Source: Pseudeuparius sepicola
Taxonomy: Eukaryota > Arthropoda > Insecta > Coleoptera > Anthribidae
DNA length: 64,000 nucleotides
NCBI GenBank assembly: GCA_963920635.1
Contig: OY987300.1
Location: 58,983,415-59,047,414 of the forward strand
Reading direction: 5' to 3'
Position numbers and translations under genes: made by a program. The notes below the pieces were generated by a model, which saw nothing but the letters and a program-made list of their open reading frames with translations, ran no database searches and was not told the origin of the DNA. Below are positions 13,010 through 23,553 of the stretch, one piece after another (position 1 is the stretch's first letter; each line of letters opens with the position of its first letter).

Positions 13010-13110
13010 TTAAGAAGCAAACACATGCTTGTGCGGGGGAGGGGGGCAATTACTATTATTTTGACTTCGTTGCACATGTAGGCGGCCTCTTATTACTCCT
13101 TTGATATTAC
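13010..13110 (-). repeat. SINE-like dispersed repeat, partial copy 2
   Basis: This is a reversed partial copy of the family at 1290 and 55,195. The gaagcaaacacatgcttgtgcggggg / ggcaattactattatttt / cttcgttgc blocks match the reversed copy at 32,333-32,405. Confidence 0.5.
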
Positions 13111-13399
13111 TTTTAGTATACTATTTCAATAACGAACAAACTATAGTACATAACCCTAAAATTAGCAGTTAGCTTTGCTCCTCACGCTAATGGACCTTGA
13201 TCAACTAAAAATGATTCCACTGTTATAATATGACAAATGAATGTATAAGGTGTTGCATATCTACCGCCTATTTATAATTACATTCCAACACCTTTTCAGC
13301 TTCTACACTGTGTATGTCATCTTCCCGTATATGAATTGGCAGCAAACAAAAGCAATTTTTCTTCGTTATCTTTTGTCCTGGCCAGCCATTGCAGAGGTG

Positions 13400-13960
13400 G
13401 CTCGGGATCAGCACCTTACCCATTAAGCGGCAAATCCCCAATCGTTTGGACATTAAACCATACCGTCGTACAAAGCCGACAACCGGCGACTGGTTTTGGT
13501 AAATCGACAGCTTATTTGCTGGCATTCAGGCGGCTTTGGATGCCGAAATTCCGGCGGACAATCATTAACTCCTTTCCCGCCGCTCCTTCCCACATGTTTG
13601 CCCATGAACCGAACACAAACAGCCACCAAAGACACCAATACCATGAAAAAATAATTAATCACCCGGGGTCTGGACAATGGCCGGGCCATGCCGCCACCCG
13701 GGGGACATTCAAAAGCCGCAGCGCGCGGCTGCGCCCAATCCTTCCGCATCTTTAACGCATTAACCGGACGAAAAGATGGCCATGTGTCTTGAGACGGCGG
13801 CCGCAACGTCCGGCCCGGAGTATGTAAAGTGCCGTAGTTGGGCCAGAAGGGCCGAAGGGTTGACTCATTTCCCGGCCAGCGCCTGATTAATGATGTCTAA
13901 TAACTACGTTCCGAGCCGGCGGCCGGCGTTCCCTCTGTTTTTGACGGTTTTTATTTTCGT
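13400..13960. promoter_or_regulatory. GC-rich candidate cis-regulatory module 8 kb upstream of pb
   Basis: About 550 bp of GC-rich, CpG-rich DNA is interleaved with homeodomain-type words: aatcattaac (13,559), aataattaatcac (13,650), aacgcattaacc (13,754), cctgattaatgatgtctaataac (13,882-13,904). Overlapping open frames on both strands (for example 13,336-13,755 + and 13,453-13,806 -) have no recognisable domain, which is expected of GC-rich non-coding DNA. The mix of GC-rich spacers with TAAT cores and its position upstream of a Hox promoter suggest an enhancer. This is inference; no expression or conservation evidence is available. Confidence 0.45.
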
Positions 13961-14183
13961 AAAAAGTTAATAGTCGGGAATAGTTCGGATTTTATAATTG
14001 GAAAAGTTTCGGCAACTGTCGGCGAAGATTGCCACCTCTGCCTAGGAAATTGGTGGGATGCGTGGGAGCCCCATGTGCCGAAACAAAAGAAGTTCGCGAC
14101 GGTTTTTTTGTCCAAATTAAAACTAGAACGGAGACCATAGCTATACAGGGTGTTTACTTTTATATTGTACACTATATAGGGAT

Positions 14184-15190
14184 CTTTGAAACCAGGGACC
14201 CTTTAAAGTAAGGGGACCCAGCATTATACTTTCCAAAGTGAGGCCGTTTCTTTCCCCATTCTAATGGTCTCAATGATGCCAAGTATGCCATTTTATTGGA
14301 GAATGAATATAACAGGTACTTTGATTGTTAGTAAAAATTAATAATGATTTCTAAAAATTAGGCTTGACAATGTTCTGTCAACAAACACAGAATATGGCAA
14401 GTGCCAAATGAATCAAATTTATTTTATATTTGAATTTGGTTTCCTGCAATTATTTCCAGGATTTAAGTAATATAAGTATGGTAAGTCAGTGCCGATTTTG
14501 CTTATTTGAGAATTTGTCGCTATTGCACCTTGTTACCAGGTTCCTGAATCCATTTATGTGTACTTGAACTTTCTTCCCTTGTTGAATGTAGGTATCTACC
14601 CAAAGAACTTTCACAGATTTCGGGATGGACTTAGTTCTAATCATGTAGTTTTTTTAGTTTTTCTCGGTGCTCATTTTTGTAATTTTATTTCTCTTCCAAG
14701 GTACCTCACAAACGTAAAATAAACTTATAGTTGTAGATAAAAATGTTTAAAAAAAGACCTGACTGAAGCTACCTGCTTAATAATTTAAAATTTAGGAAAT
14801 ACCATTTTTGTTTTGAACTACTTACTTATACGTAATGCCCACGTAATGGGAACTGTAGGATTACTAAAGGTGAGACATGAAAAATCTGGTTGCAATTATT
14901 ATTGGGACTACTACAGGCGGCCGCATTACCTTTAATTGACTATTTGGAAGTTAGAAAACTTAAAAATTGTGAATTATGATGGGAAATATTTTGCCTCCTT
15001 TAGAATTTATGGCACTGGCATGTCACATAAAACCTGATGGCAGTTGGACACTGACATATAACATAACCTTGTACCAGCCCACTTATGTGGTCTCCTTGGA
15101 GATATACAGAAAACAAGGCTTCACTTTTCCTATGTGATAGACTGTGACATGCTGGGTCCCCTTATTTTAAAGAGTCCCTGTTTGAAACCG
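14184..15190. mobile_element. Non-autonomous TIR element, about 1.0 kb
   Basis: The left end (14,184-14,226: ctttgaaaccagggacc..., ggggacccagcat) is repeated inverted at 15,149-15,190 (atgctgggtccccttattttaaag...tttgaaaccg), with about 37 of 42 positions matching. The inverted similarity continues inward more weakly (left aaagtgaggcc, right ggcttcactttt). No transposase open frame lies between. A cacagggtgtt-type end just outside on the left (14,143) may belong to an older element that this one entered. Confidence 0.6.
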
Positions 15191-15611
15191 TTATACCTGT
15201 AACTCAAAATCTATTACTCCTAGAAAAATTTTGATTCAATCAGTGGAAAGGGCATGCCCAAAAACATAAGGGTACCAAATTTCGAAATGTTTCGTTGTTA
15301 AATAAAATATTTTCGAAATCGGCCGTTTTCAGTTCTTCCGAAATATTTCAGAAACGGAGCTATATATCTCAAATTTCTATCTATCTCAAATTTCTTTTCA
15401 GATCCTTGAAGCCCATAAAAAGAACAACTTTTTCCTAATTTAACCGACCTTGTATCTCTAACGGTTTCAGTGTTCAAGATAAAATATACTGTAGTATGTA
15501 TATAGGTACGACACATTATTGTACGTTACATAGTAAAGATTCTATGGAAACCGCCAAAAACGAGTACAAAGTTATGGTTGTTTCATTATTTGTACAATGG
15601 TTCACGGTTCA

Positions 15612-17211
15612 CCACATAAACTCCTGGACAAAATGAACGCACCACTCATATTTATATGGGTATTTTTATATTTTTATATATTTTTCTCTCGACAAGTAGG
15701 CAATGGACCTTGTTTGACAGTGACAGTTGTTATTTAAGCTAACTATAGCATCAGTAATTTATATTAAACCTCGACTAAAACTGTGTTAAAATTTTCTTAG
15801 AAAGTGCTGATTAAAGCAAAGTGCGTCTCTGAAAAGCAAGCTATAGATTGTGATTGTTTTTATCACATACATGTTGAGAAGTTCATTTGCGAGTAAATCA
15901 AGTATGGAAAATTAACCGCCAAAGAAATGTGACAATTGAGGATGCAGTGCGAGCATCGACTCTCCTGTATGAAGGATATTCAATGAGATATATTGCCGGT
16001 TTGTTAGGAAGCCATCAATCCAGCATCTGCCGCATGGTGAGACGACATAATGAGACGGGCTCGTGCCATCGAAGACCAGGGCAAGGGCGAAACGTTGCAC
16101 TAATCAAACTGATGATCGTTTTTTGAGACGACGTGCTCTCAGAGACAGGAGAGTCACCAGCAAACTGCTAAACAATGAAGTAGCAGATGTTCGAAATATC
16201 GCTATATTGTCTCGAACTGTTAGAAGACGTTTACATGAAGCAGGATTGACCAACCATTGCCAACCAAATCAAAAAACCATTGCTTACCAGAGAACACAAA
16301 GTTCAGAGATTTAATTTTGCAGAATACATCAGAATTGTACCATCAACGATTGGAAACAAGGTCTGTTTTCCGATGAAACTAATGTTAGCCTAAAAGCTCC
16401 AGATGGACGTGAGCGTGTCTGACGAAGGCGAGGAGATAGGTTTGCTAGCTGCAATACCTTTCCTAAAGTACCTTTTGGTGGTGGCTCCAAAATGTTTTGG
16501 GGAGGAATTTGCTTCGATGCTCGTCCGGAGTTGGTCCCTATACGTAAGAGGTCTATGTATGCCCAATATTGCTTAGACAACATTATTGTCGAACATGTAC
16601 TGCCTTTTGCTCCGTTTGTTGTACCTAATTTTTTATTCATGCATGCAGGACAATAACACTCGTCCTTATGTGGCTAGACAGGTTATTGGCTATACCTAAA
16701 TAATGTTAATATCCCTTTATTACAGTCCTGACATGAATCCTATAGAGCATCTATATGCGGGACTATCTCAAAAAAAGATTCAAAATCGTATAGGTACCCG
16801 TTGCTAATCACAACCAACTCATAGAGACTCATAGAGGCGATTGAAGAATGGGAGAATATTCCGCAAGCTCTCGTTGAACATTTGATATCAAGCATGCCTC
16901 GACGCATGAAAATGCAATGATAGGCAGTAGAGGAGAAGAGGACCTACACGGCATTAGTGTTGACCCATATTGATTTATTCTGTTTTGCTGATTTTTTTCT
17001 TTTTTAATTTGGAGTTATGTTAGCTTATTTATGCATTTTCAGAAAAAAAAACACATGTTTAATGAAACCTTAAGGCAAATTAAGGTCATGTTAAAGTCAT
17101 GTTTGACTAATTTGTAGGTATTCATTATCATTTCAATGTAACTTAGTTTTATTTTGTGTTTTTATTGTAAATATTTAGAAAAAAGTGATGCGTTAATTTT
17201 GTCTAGCAGTG
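15612..17211 (+). mobile_element. Tc1-type DNA transposon, dead
   Basis: Imperfect terminal repeats (left cctggacaaaatgaacgcaccact at about 15,623; right agtgatgcgttaattttgtctagcagtg ending at 17,211, followed by TA) flank a decayed Tc1-like transposase. The element is about 1.6 kb, the usual Tc1 size. The right terminus is clear (CAGTG/TA). The left outermost bases have drifted. Confidence 0.65.
15900..16922 (+). pseudogene. Tc1-like transposase (DD34E type), pseudogene
   Basis: The transposase would bind the terminal repeats and cut and paste the element through a D,D,E catalytic triad. The order of motifs is intact. A paired-type helix-turn-helix start is visible (TIEDAVRASTLLYEGYSMR, then GLLGSHQSSICRMVRRHNETG), then a basic GRPGQGR linker, the FSDE block with the first D at about 16,374, a GGGSKMFWGGI block at 16,470-16,510, the second D in a QDNNTRPYVARQV block at 16,649, and SPDMNPIEH with the catalytic E at 16,745. 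Frameshifts after the linker (about 16,080), near 16,290, near 16,640 and near 16,690, plus in-frame stops (for example at about 16,421), kill the gene. The C-terminus ends near 16,920 (SSMPRRMK...). No ATG-started intact frame exists. Confidence 0.8.
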
Positions 17212-17259
17212 TATTAGATATAATATGTAATCATAAACAAAGTAAAGGGCATTGAACTT

Positions 17260-17350
17260 TCACAGTTTTTAACTCGCAAACATTTGGTTGCTTCTGGGCT
17301 ACCTATCATAGTTTGGAGTACTTATTGTTAGGGTGAGAATTATTATTATT
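17260..17350 (+). repeat. SINE-like dispersed repeat, 3' fragment
   Basis: The gcaaacatttggttgcttct / tttggagta / ggtgagaattattattatta blocks match the 3' end of the copies at 1290 and 55,195. Only the 3' end is present, as is usual after 5'-truncated retroposition. Confidence 0.5.
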
Positions 17351-18486
17351 AGGTAATAGGTATGTTGGTCACAGAGCAATTGTAGAGAAATGATTTAAAA
17401 AAATCGGAACTGCATTGTTTTCTAGATCTGAAGTCAACGATGGGTATAGGATTCAGGTAAAAGTTAATTCCAGTAGATAATATTATAATGTATATAGTTG
17501 TCAATTTCAATTCTTACATAAATTTCGACACATGCTAAGTTTTTTCTGCATTGTAATATTCTTATATAGGCTTATTAGAGCAATTAATAAAGGGAAATAC
17601 CATAAGTTATAATATATAGGGTGATATAATGGAATATTGCACCCTGACATTTTTCCTCCATTTTTGAAATAAAAATTTGAAAATTTCGTAAGTTTTTGAT
17701 TACTTCCAGGTTAACCGGTAATAACATGAAGTTTGGACTCAATGTTTGAATTAAATTTCCTTTCTGATACCAGGAGAATAATAGGCCATGGAAATGTTTA
17801 AATGGTTTATTTTTTGGTGTGCTTGATAATATAAAGTCACTTAGCTTTAAAAAAAAAATGTGGATTAGGACCATTTAATTTGACTTTGATGTACCATAAG
17901 TCGATAAATGTGTTTCAATAGAAACGATTATTAACTTGTGATACATTAATAGAAATATAATTCCATTTGAAAAAATTGCCATATTCCACATTATTTTTAA
18001 GAAATCAAAAATTGAATCAAATGGCCATAATCTATACTCGTACACGCTTTCGAAACAAACTATATATTATCAAGCAGGCCCAAATAAATCAACATTTTTA
18101 TTGCTTGCTATTTGCTATTAACCTGGTGCGTCTTGCCTTAGCGATTTCATAGCCATCTTAAGAAATTGATTAAAATTGATCGATATGTTATCCGAAAGGA
18201 AGTTTTGAGCAGAATTTATTTAGGTATTGAATAAAAATTGTGGGATTCCATTTTCGCATGTTAATCCGGAAGATCTGGCGAAGATCTAAAAAAAGAAAAT
18301 GTATAGGTATAGGTAGGTATTATATTGTGCTATATAAAAACCTCCAATTAAGTAACTTAATTTCCAAACAAGCCCCAGCCGACTAAGAATTAGATGAAGG
18401 TTATTTAAACTTATACTGTGAGGCAACCCATATAATATAGGCAACCGTAACTTCTTTTGAATCTTCGTAGATAAATACAATGAGAG
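17351..18486. other. AT-rich stretch with a possible element end
   Basis: Around 17,690-17,735 the string attacttccaggttaaccggtaataacat resembles the inner part of the element fragments at about 45,205 and 46,300. Otherwise nothing is recognised. Confidence 0.35.
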
Positions 18487-18898
18487 CAGTGGCGTAAGAT
18501 ATACCGCTGTATCAGCTGTATCAATGACACAGGGCCCACTAGCCTGGGGGACCCACCGACCAATAAAAAGAACTAAAGAAATCAAAATATTTCTGCTTTG
18601 ATTTGGTTACTACTTCAAACTTAAAATTAAATTATTACATAATAAAACAAATTGAGTTTTTGTTTACAGTTTACAGTAAGTATATCTAATTACAGTTATA
18701 ACGCACAAGGCCCCTGTTATCTTTTTATTTTTCGGATTTAAAAATCGGCGTTAAGTTTTATTTCTGTATAGGTATTATTTATAAATAATGATATGCTGTT
18801 CTGGACTATGTAGATTTTATTTTACGCCCCCCCCCCCCCGGCTCAGAGGCCCTTATTGTCTTAGATACAGGGCCCACTCAAAGCTAGCTACGCCACTG
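18487..18898. mobile_element. CAGTGGCG-ended MITE (hAT-like)
   Basis: The 412-bp segment starts CAGTGGCGTA and ends TACGCCACTG. Inside each end an inverted gacacagggcccact / agatacagggcccact block follows, with ctgggggaccc on one side and a poly-C run (18,828-18,839) on the other. CAGTG-type ends are typical of hAT elements. A convincing 8-bp target duplication is not seen. A similar half-end occurs at about 25,090-25,155 (gtggagtagcgtatagggg ... poly-C). Confidence 0.55.
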
Positions 18899-19429
18899 AA
18901 TACTGAATGAGATGTCAACTCCAGAAATTCGGTATTTAACAAATATCCATAATAATTATAACTATTAAAACATACCTATACGACCTCTCGTCATTTCTAC
19001 TCCATGCGCAATCCATAATACCGGTTGTTCCACATACGGTTTGAAAAGTATGGAGGCGGGTGTTAATTTTGTAGATGCCGTGGACCGCTTGAAGTTTTTG
19101 TCTATAAATATGTTGACGAAGGATTCTAAGATAGGCTGATTGACATTTAAGCAGAATGTAGGTACTTACTTTTCGAGTGTTCTTGCCTGTGCAAAAAACC
19201 TTAGAAAGGTAATCATTGTAAGAAATTTTTCGTAGTGATGTGACTATAAGTATACTTAGAATCTAAGACACAGATGTTCTGATGTTAATATGTTCGAGCG
19301 CTCTATATAGAGGACACTTCGAGTGTCAGTATGGAAACTTTCCTTTAAGGTAATATATTGAATAGAAAATTATATTAAAACAGTCTAACTACACAGACTG
19401 GAGCAATCAGTCGTGATCCTAAGCTTTCC

Positions 19430-19640
19430 TGGAACTTCTCGCGTTTAGACCAATTTCGCCTCAGCTTATTTTCAGCTCGCGAGGGCTCTGATGTTGTAGC
19501 CGATTGTTTTGCAGCGTCAGAGTGTCTCGGACAGAGCCGCGTATCTACCCGTCCGCGTTTTCGTAATACATAGTTGCAACATGAATGTTAGGGAACGTTA
19601 CACGTGGCCAGAAGCTGCATAGGCAATTAGTTAATTGTTC
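19430..19640. promoter_or_regulatory. GC-richer block ending in paired homeodomain sites
   Basis: Moderately GC-rich DNA with several CpGs runs into caattagttaattg (19,624-19,637), a near-palindromic double TAAT site. It lies 2.3 kb upstream of the pb CpG island. The regulatory role is inferred. Confidence 0.3.
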
Positions 19641-20327
19641 ACAAACTTTTTTCTTCAATTAAGTGTCAACGGATAATTTTGAAGTTTATTTTTCTCCAGC
19701 GTTTTTTTCAGGAATCGATTTATTAAATACGGTCTTGTGCGGTCTTACTTCCTGACGTAAAATGATCTTGAGTAGGTAAGGCTGAAAGACAAAGGATCGA
19801 CAATCCAAGATGTTATACTGATTGTATCGGATAGTTAGGTAGGTATATCTATAGGTTCTGATGTACCTACTAAAAGTGTAAAAATAATGTCTACAATTTT
19901 GTATTGATTGGTATATACCTACATAAGTCAGATCCATTAGGGTAAAGTAAGTAGCCCAAATTAAACCATTTTTCAGAAAAATGCCTGTATACTTTTGTAA
20001 AATATTATCCTAAGTAATTTGAACGTTAACATCTTAATTACACTTGGGGGAATAATATGGAGTGCTTTTGGACTCTTATAACCTAACTTGTTCAGAGCAA
20101 ATTTTTTTGAAAGTCTCAGATGCGGTTCAATATAAGAATCCGGATACCAAATTTGAACCTCTAGTTTCCCAAATTGAACCATAAGGTGCCTCTAACCAAG
20201 CAATTGGTATTTTCAAAACACAAATAAATCTTTATTCAAAAATAAAAGCAGCTACACATTTGCATATTTAAGACCATTGACGTAAGGATAAATTGTAAAA
20301 ATAAACACAAATATTATAGAAGTAAAT

Positions 20328-20500
20328 AATAAAGGATGTTTTAGTGACATGTCAGGCAAAGGATATCAATTGAAAAAATGCACTCCAGCCGGGACTCGAA
20401 CCCGGGACTCCTATTGTGGCCGTAGGCACTTTAACCAACTAAGCTACCGGAGATACGGGTTCCATCGGCTAGATGTTATTTATTCCAATTGATATATAGT
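20328..20500 (-). repeat. tRNA-like sequence inside a dispersed repeat
   Basis: Read on the minus strand, 20,386-20,455 starts tccggtagcttagttggtta (an A-box-like TAGCTTAGTTGG) and ends gggttcgagtccc (a perfect B box) ahead of ggctgga. The acceptor stem pairs only partly and base 33 of the anticodon loop is not T. It is therefore a tRNA-derived SINE or pseudo-tRNA rather than a working tRNA gene. The flank (aaaggatgttttagtgacatg...aaaaatgcactccag) is shared with the fold-back at 20,700-20,908, so the tRNA-like core looks inserted into, or picked up by, that family. Confidence 0.55.
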
Positions 20501-20699
20501 TAGTAGCGGTGAGATGTAGGAGACTTCGGCGTCTTCTACAGCTATTAGAAGGGGTTAGAGGGTGTAAGATTACGATTCATGATTGTTGGTTATGTGAACT
20601 TCCTATTTGTTCATCAACCCACAAAATTCGACATATAGCGACTTAATGTAAGTATCGAACGTGGAAATTCTAACCCACAATGTCAAGCCAGAAAATGAA

Positions 20700-20908
20700 A
20701 CACAGAAATATTTTTAGTACCTGTAATTATAAATAATAAAGGATGTTTTTAGTGGCATGTCAGGTAAAGGATATCAATTGAAAAAATGCACTCCAGTGCA
20801 TATCAATTGAAAAAAATGCATTTTTTTCAATTGATATCCTTTACCTGACATGCCACTAAAACATCCTTTATTATTTATAATTACAGGTACTAAAAATCTT
20901 TCTGTATT
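20700..20908. repeat. Near-perfect fold-back element
   Basis: The left arm (cagaaatatttttagtacctgtaatta...aaaggatgttttt..., catgtcaggtaaaggatatc) is reproduced inverted to 20,908, with arms of about 95 bp and a short centre near 20,800. It shares its arm sequence with the tRNA-like repeat 370 bp upstream. High arm identity implies a recent origin or gene conversion. Confidence 0.75.
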
Positions 20909-21424
20909 ATAAAAGTAACTTTTGGAAATATTGAAAATTTTATACTTAGAAGATTATTCTAGTTATGTACACATGACAAATAAACTACTTCTTATTCGTC
21001 AAACTCACTCCCATATACGCATTTGCAATGTAACCACAGTTTGCTCTATATGATTGTATCATGAACTTCTTCCTTGTCACACTGAGTTTAACCCTGGTTC
21101 AATTTAGACAACTGTTATTGTGGTTCAAATTGATAAACTGCTTATTAATACAAGTTCAACCTCACATTTCTTAATACTTATGTAAATTTCCAATACTGGT
21201 ATGTCCTTGCAAGAATGTTCTTACCCTTATAGTAGAAGATCATTGTTTCCTTAGACACATGGATCCATTTTACACTGTAACTTGCTGGAAACTCAAACGT
21301 GTATAGGAAAACCACTATACGTGTTGGATTTTGTAATGTATGTAAACAACTGATGCGGGTAAGTCGACTACACACGCAGTTTTTTCAATTCAATTTGGGA
21401 GGCGGTTCAATTTGGGCTCCTTTA

Positions 21425-21830
21425 TATCTTATTAGAGATTAGAGATAGGTATTATATTGTTGGTCCACGTTACATATTGCTCGCTCTATACCCAGGTATA
21501 TTAAACATTATGTATTCTGAAGTTTCGTGTAGGCATAGTTATGATAGATAAAGGTTATGATTCGCCAAATTGTTCGAGTACCAAAATCTCAAAACCTAAT
21601 AGGTAGATAGATACCTACCTACCTAATCGAACAAATATTATGAAAATATATCACTATGCGGAAGCAGAACAAGTTCTATAGTTTGAATAATATCAAAAAT
21701 ATTTATTCTGTGATATTTTTAACCTGACTACTTAGTATACTTAATTAGATTAGGTATACTTAGGTTTACATTTAAGGAACCATACTTTATTCTACCTAGA
21801 AAGTGTTCCTAGAAATAAAAAGATTGCCGT
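21425..21830. other. AT-rich DNA just upstream of the pb CpG island
   Basis: No gene is seen. The stretch is rich in tacctacct / taggtag strings. It forms an abrupt composition boundary with the CpG island that starts near 21,870. Confidence 0.5.
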
Positions 21831-22357
21831 TGTGTTTTTAATTGGCGTTGGTTTTTTTTGCCCATGGCGAAAAATGCGTCTGCAGCCCCCGACTCCCTCG
21901 GGAGGCGCGCGGCGTCCCCGCGGCCCCCGCCGGTATTTAACAGCGCCGGGGGCCGCGCGGCCCTCACTGCGTCTTTGCGTGCCGGCGGCGGCGCGGGGGC
22001 AGCCCCACCCGCACCACCTCCTCGGCCCCCGTCGACGTCGCCGCCGACGACGTCGTCCGCCGTGCGCGTAGGGCGCAATTAGGCGCGCGCTTTTTTTCCC
22101 CGATTTTTACCTGGTAATTGGGCGGAAGGTCTGCGCGCCGCGCGCGGGTCCCGCCCCCGGCGCGGCCCGCCCCCCTCGCGTCGGGATTGGCCGGCGCCGC
22201 GCCACGTGACCGGCCGGCGGCCGCCCGCCCGCCGAGAAAGAAACAAAAACAACCGTCGCCAACAGTAACCGCCGACGCGCACGTAACAATCGTTCTCGGC
22301 GAGGTGGTGATCGGACGCGCGACGGCGACGGCGACCACGACGGCGGCGCCGGCGTCG

Positions 22358-22384
22358 ATGGGTGCGGGAGCGGGGCGTCCATGA
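22358..22384 (+). other. Short upstream ORF overlapping the pb start codon
   Basis: An ATG at 22,358 opens an eight-codon frame that ends in TGA at 22,382-22,384. It overlaps the proposed pb ATG (22,381) as ATGA, in a different frame. If the transcript starts upstream of it, ribosomes would meet this uORF immediately before the pb start, an arrangement that can lower translation or depend on reinitiation. Its relevance depends on the unverified leader. Confidence 0.35.
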
Positions 22385-22558
22385 GGCTGGAGGGCCAGGT
22401 CCGGATGCCGGCGGGCGCCGGGGGGCCCCTCGACGCCGAAGACGCGGCGGCGGCCTTCGCCAAGACGCGGTCCGCGACGCCCGAGGCGGCGGCGGCGGGC
22501 GCCGGCGGCGCGGCCTTCTGGCCGCCGCCCGCCGCGCACCTCGCCGTCAAGACCGGCG
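22381..22558 (+). CDS. pb: proboscipedia-class Hox gene, proposed coding exon 1
   Basis: This is the proposed first coding exon, 59 codons plus one base (phase 1). The encoded N-terminus is rich in Ala, Gly and Pro. It includes a KTRSATPEA run and an FWPPP run, which weakly recall the N-terminal region before the FINSQPS motif in other insect pb proteins. The exon ends at ggcg/gtgcgt, an acceptable donor. The one base it donates (G) pairs with the two bases (TC) that begin exon 2 to make a Val codon, so the frame stays open across an 11.7-kb intron. The ATG at 22,381 is the first in this frame in the island; an in-frame ATG at 22,405 is an alternative. The assignment rests on the CpG island, the matching splice phase and the donor, not on strong homology. 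Confidence 0.55.
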
Positions 22559-22599
22559 GTGCGTACCTACATACCTACTATATTTCAACCAATTGCTGT

Positions 22600-23106
22600 T
22601 TCATGTGCCTGCGATTTGTTTTGAGTGGTGCATGGTGGTTACAAAGTGGTGGATGTAATAATTGCCTCCAGAAGTGGTCCAATTTGGTGATACGTTTTCC
22701 CATACATTCAAAAACTCTTTATAGATACCTACCTACTTATAATAATTAATTTTTATCGTTTTTAAATTAAATTATAAAATTTCAACATGAGCAAATCAGC
22801 ACCCTTAACTCAATTGAAAATAATACCTAATTAAATAAACCACAAAGAAGTAATGCCATACCTATATAATATATATAATACCTATATAATCCTCCTCATC
22901 TCTAATTCGAGCTATAGTTATCTCTTATATGATTCAAATATCATTAACAATTATTATTGTTTCACGACAAGAACAAAAGTTTAATATTGAATCCATATAT
23001 TATTTTCCATAAATCTTTTGACTAACAGTCTATGTTTAGGGATATAGGTACCTACTTCTCCGCCATTTTAGAAACAATAAGCGCCATGTTGTAGATATAT
23101 GTTATA
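22600..23106. other. Start of intron 1, AT-rich, nothing recognised
   Basis: There are tacctacct and atatataat simple strings only. The CpG richness stops abruptly at the splice donor. Confidence 0.5.
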
Positions 23107-23108
23107 TA

Positions 23109-23476
23109 CAGTGTGACCCATTTGTTTTGGGGTCAGTCTGTAAAAAGTGTATCAATCGTGCGATTTGGCTGATTTTTTTTTTAAATTGTAGAGCTCGATG
23201 AACTGCACATTTTGAACAAAAATTGCCTGGTTCGCATAAAATCCAAAGCCTACTATGACCGTTTTTATGAGCAAAATTTTAAGAAACCATATTAGCGTTT
23301 TTTTTTTTTTAAATCTGTGTGCGCCAATGGATTGAGCACCCCTCGAAATGGGTATGTACAAAATTTCATCAAAATATTTCAAGTAATAACGATTTTGTAG
23401 AAAAATTAAAAATGCAGCCAAGGTACGTCTTTATTTTCAAAAATTCAAAGTTGGCCATGGAAAATAATTGAATTGT
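23109..23476 (+). repeat. Left terminal inverted repeat of the intact transposon
   Basis: About 368 bp, mirrored at 24,680-25,048. It begins CAGTGTGACCC next to the TA target and ends caattgaattgt-side just before the transposase leader. Short open frames within it are repeated on the opposite strand in the right arm, and are byproducts of the repeat. Confidence 0.92.
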
Positions 23477-23553
23477 TTACTTTTATTAAGTGTCAAACTG
23501 TCTAAATTGAGTTCAGAAATTGTTTGTGCTCAATACAATTAATTATCATAATT

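Larger units (their letters stand above)
19944..21424. mobile_element. Older TIR element hosting later insertions
   Basis: The left end (taaagtaagtagcccaaatt, followed by aaaccat) is mirrored at 21,398-21,424 (ggttcaatttgggctccttta). Repeated 'ttcaaatt/aatttgaacc' words inside (20,150-20,180, 21,097-21,135) fit a diverged long inverted repeat. The tRNA-like repeat and fold-back below are nested inside. The boundaries are approximate. Confidence 0.4.
21870..22560 (+). promoter_or_regulatory. pb: CpG-rich promoter/first-exon island of pb
   Basis: About 690 bp of extremely GC- and CpG-rich sequence sits in an AT-rich region, ending exactly around the exon 1 splice donor. Visible elements are a TATTTAA box (21,934-21,940), a weak initiator TCACTG (21,964-21,969) about 32 bp downstream of it, a TAATTG homeodomain core (22,115-22,120), an inverted CCAAT box (gattggcc at about 22,185) and a CACGTG E-box (about 22,203-22,208). 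Large open frames on both strands here follow from GC content and have no domains. The TATTTAA/initiator spacing makes a start site near 21,966 plausible, which would give a 5' leader of about 415 nt. Transcript data would be needed to fix it. Confidence 0.55.

Noticed and set aside
13336..13806. Open frames of 117-139 codons on both strands
   Set aside because: Both strands are open for the same compositional reason and no domain is visible; treated as non-coding candidate regulatory DNA.
16329..16640. 103-codon minus-strand ORF
   Set aside because: Antisense shadow of the Tc1 transposase pseudogene.
20386..20455. Functional tRNA gene (minus strand)
   Set aside because: The acceptor stem is mispaired, base 33 is not T, and it lies inside a dispersed repeat.
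21809..22550. Long overlapping ORFs on both strands in the CpG island (up to 191 codons on the minus strand)
   Set aside because: Stop codons are rare in such GC-rich DNA. The products are Ala/Arg/Gly/Pro runs without domains, and only the + frame from 22,381 ends in a phase-compatible splice donor.
23152..23421. 89-codon frame mirrored at 24,784-25,005
   Set aside because: It lies within the terminal repeats; the two copies are the same non-coding TIR read on opposite strands.
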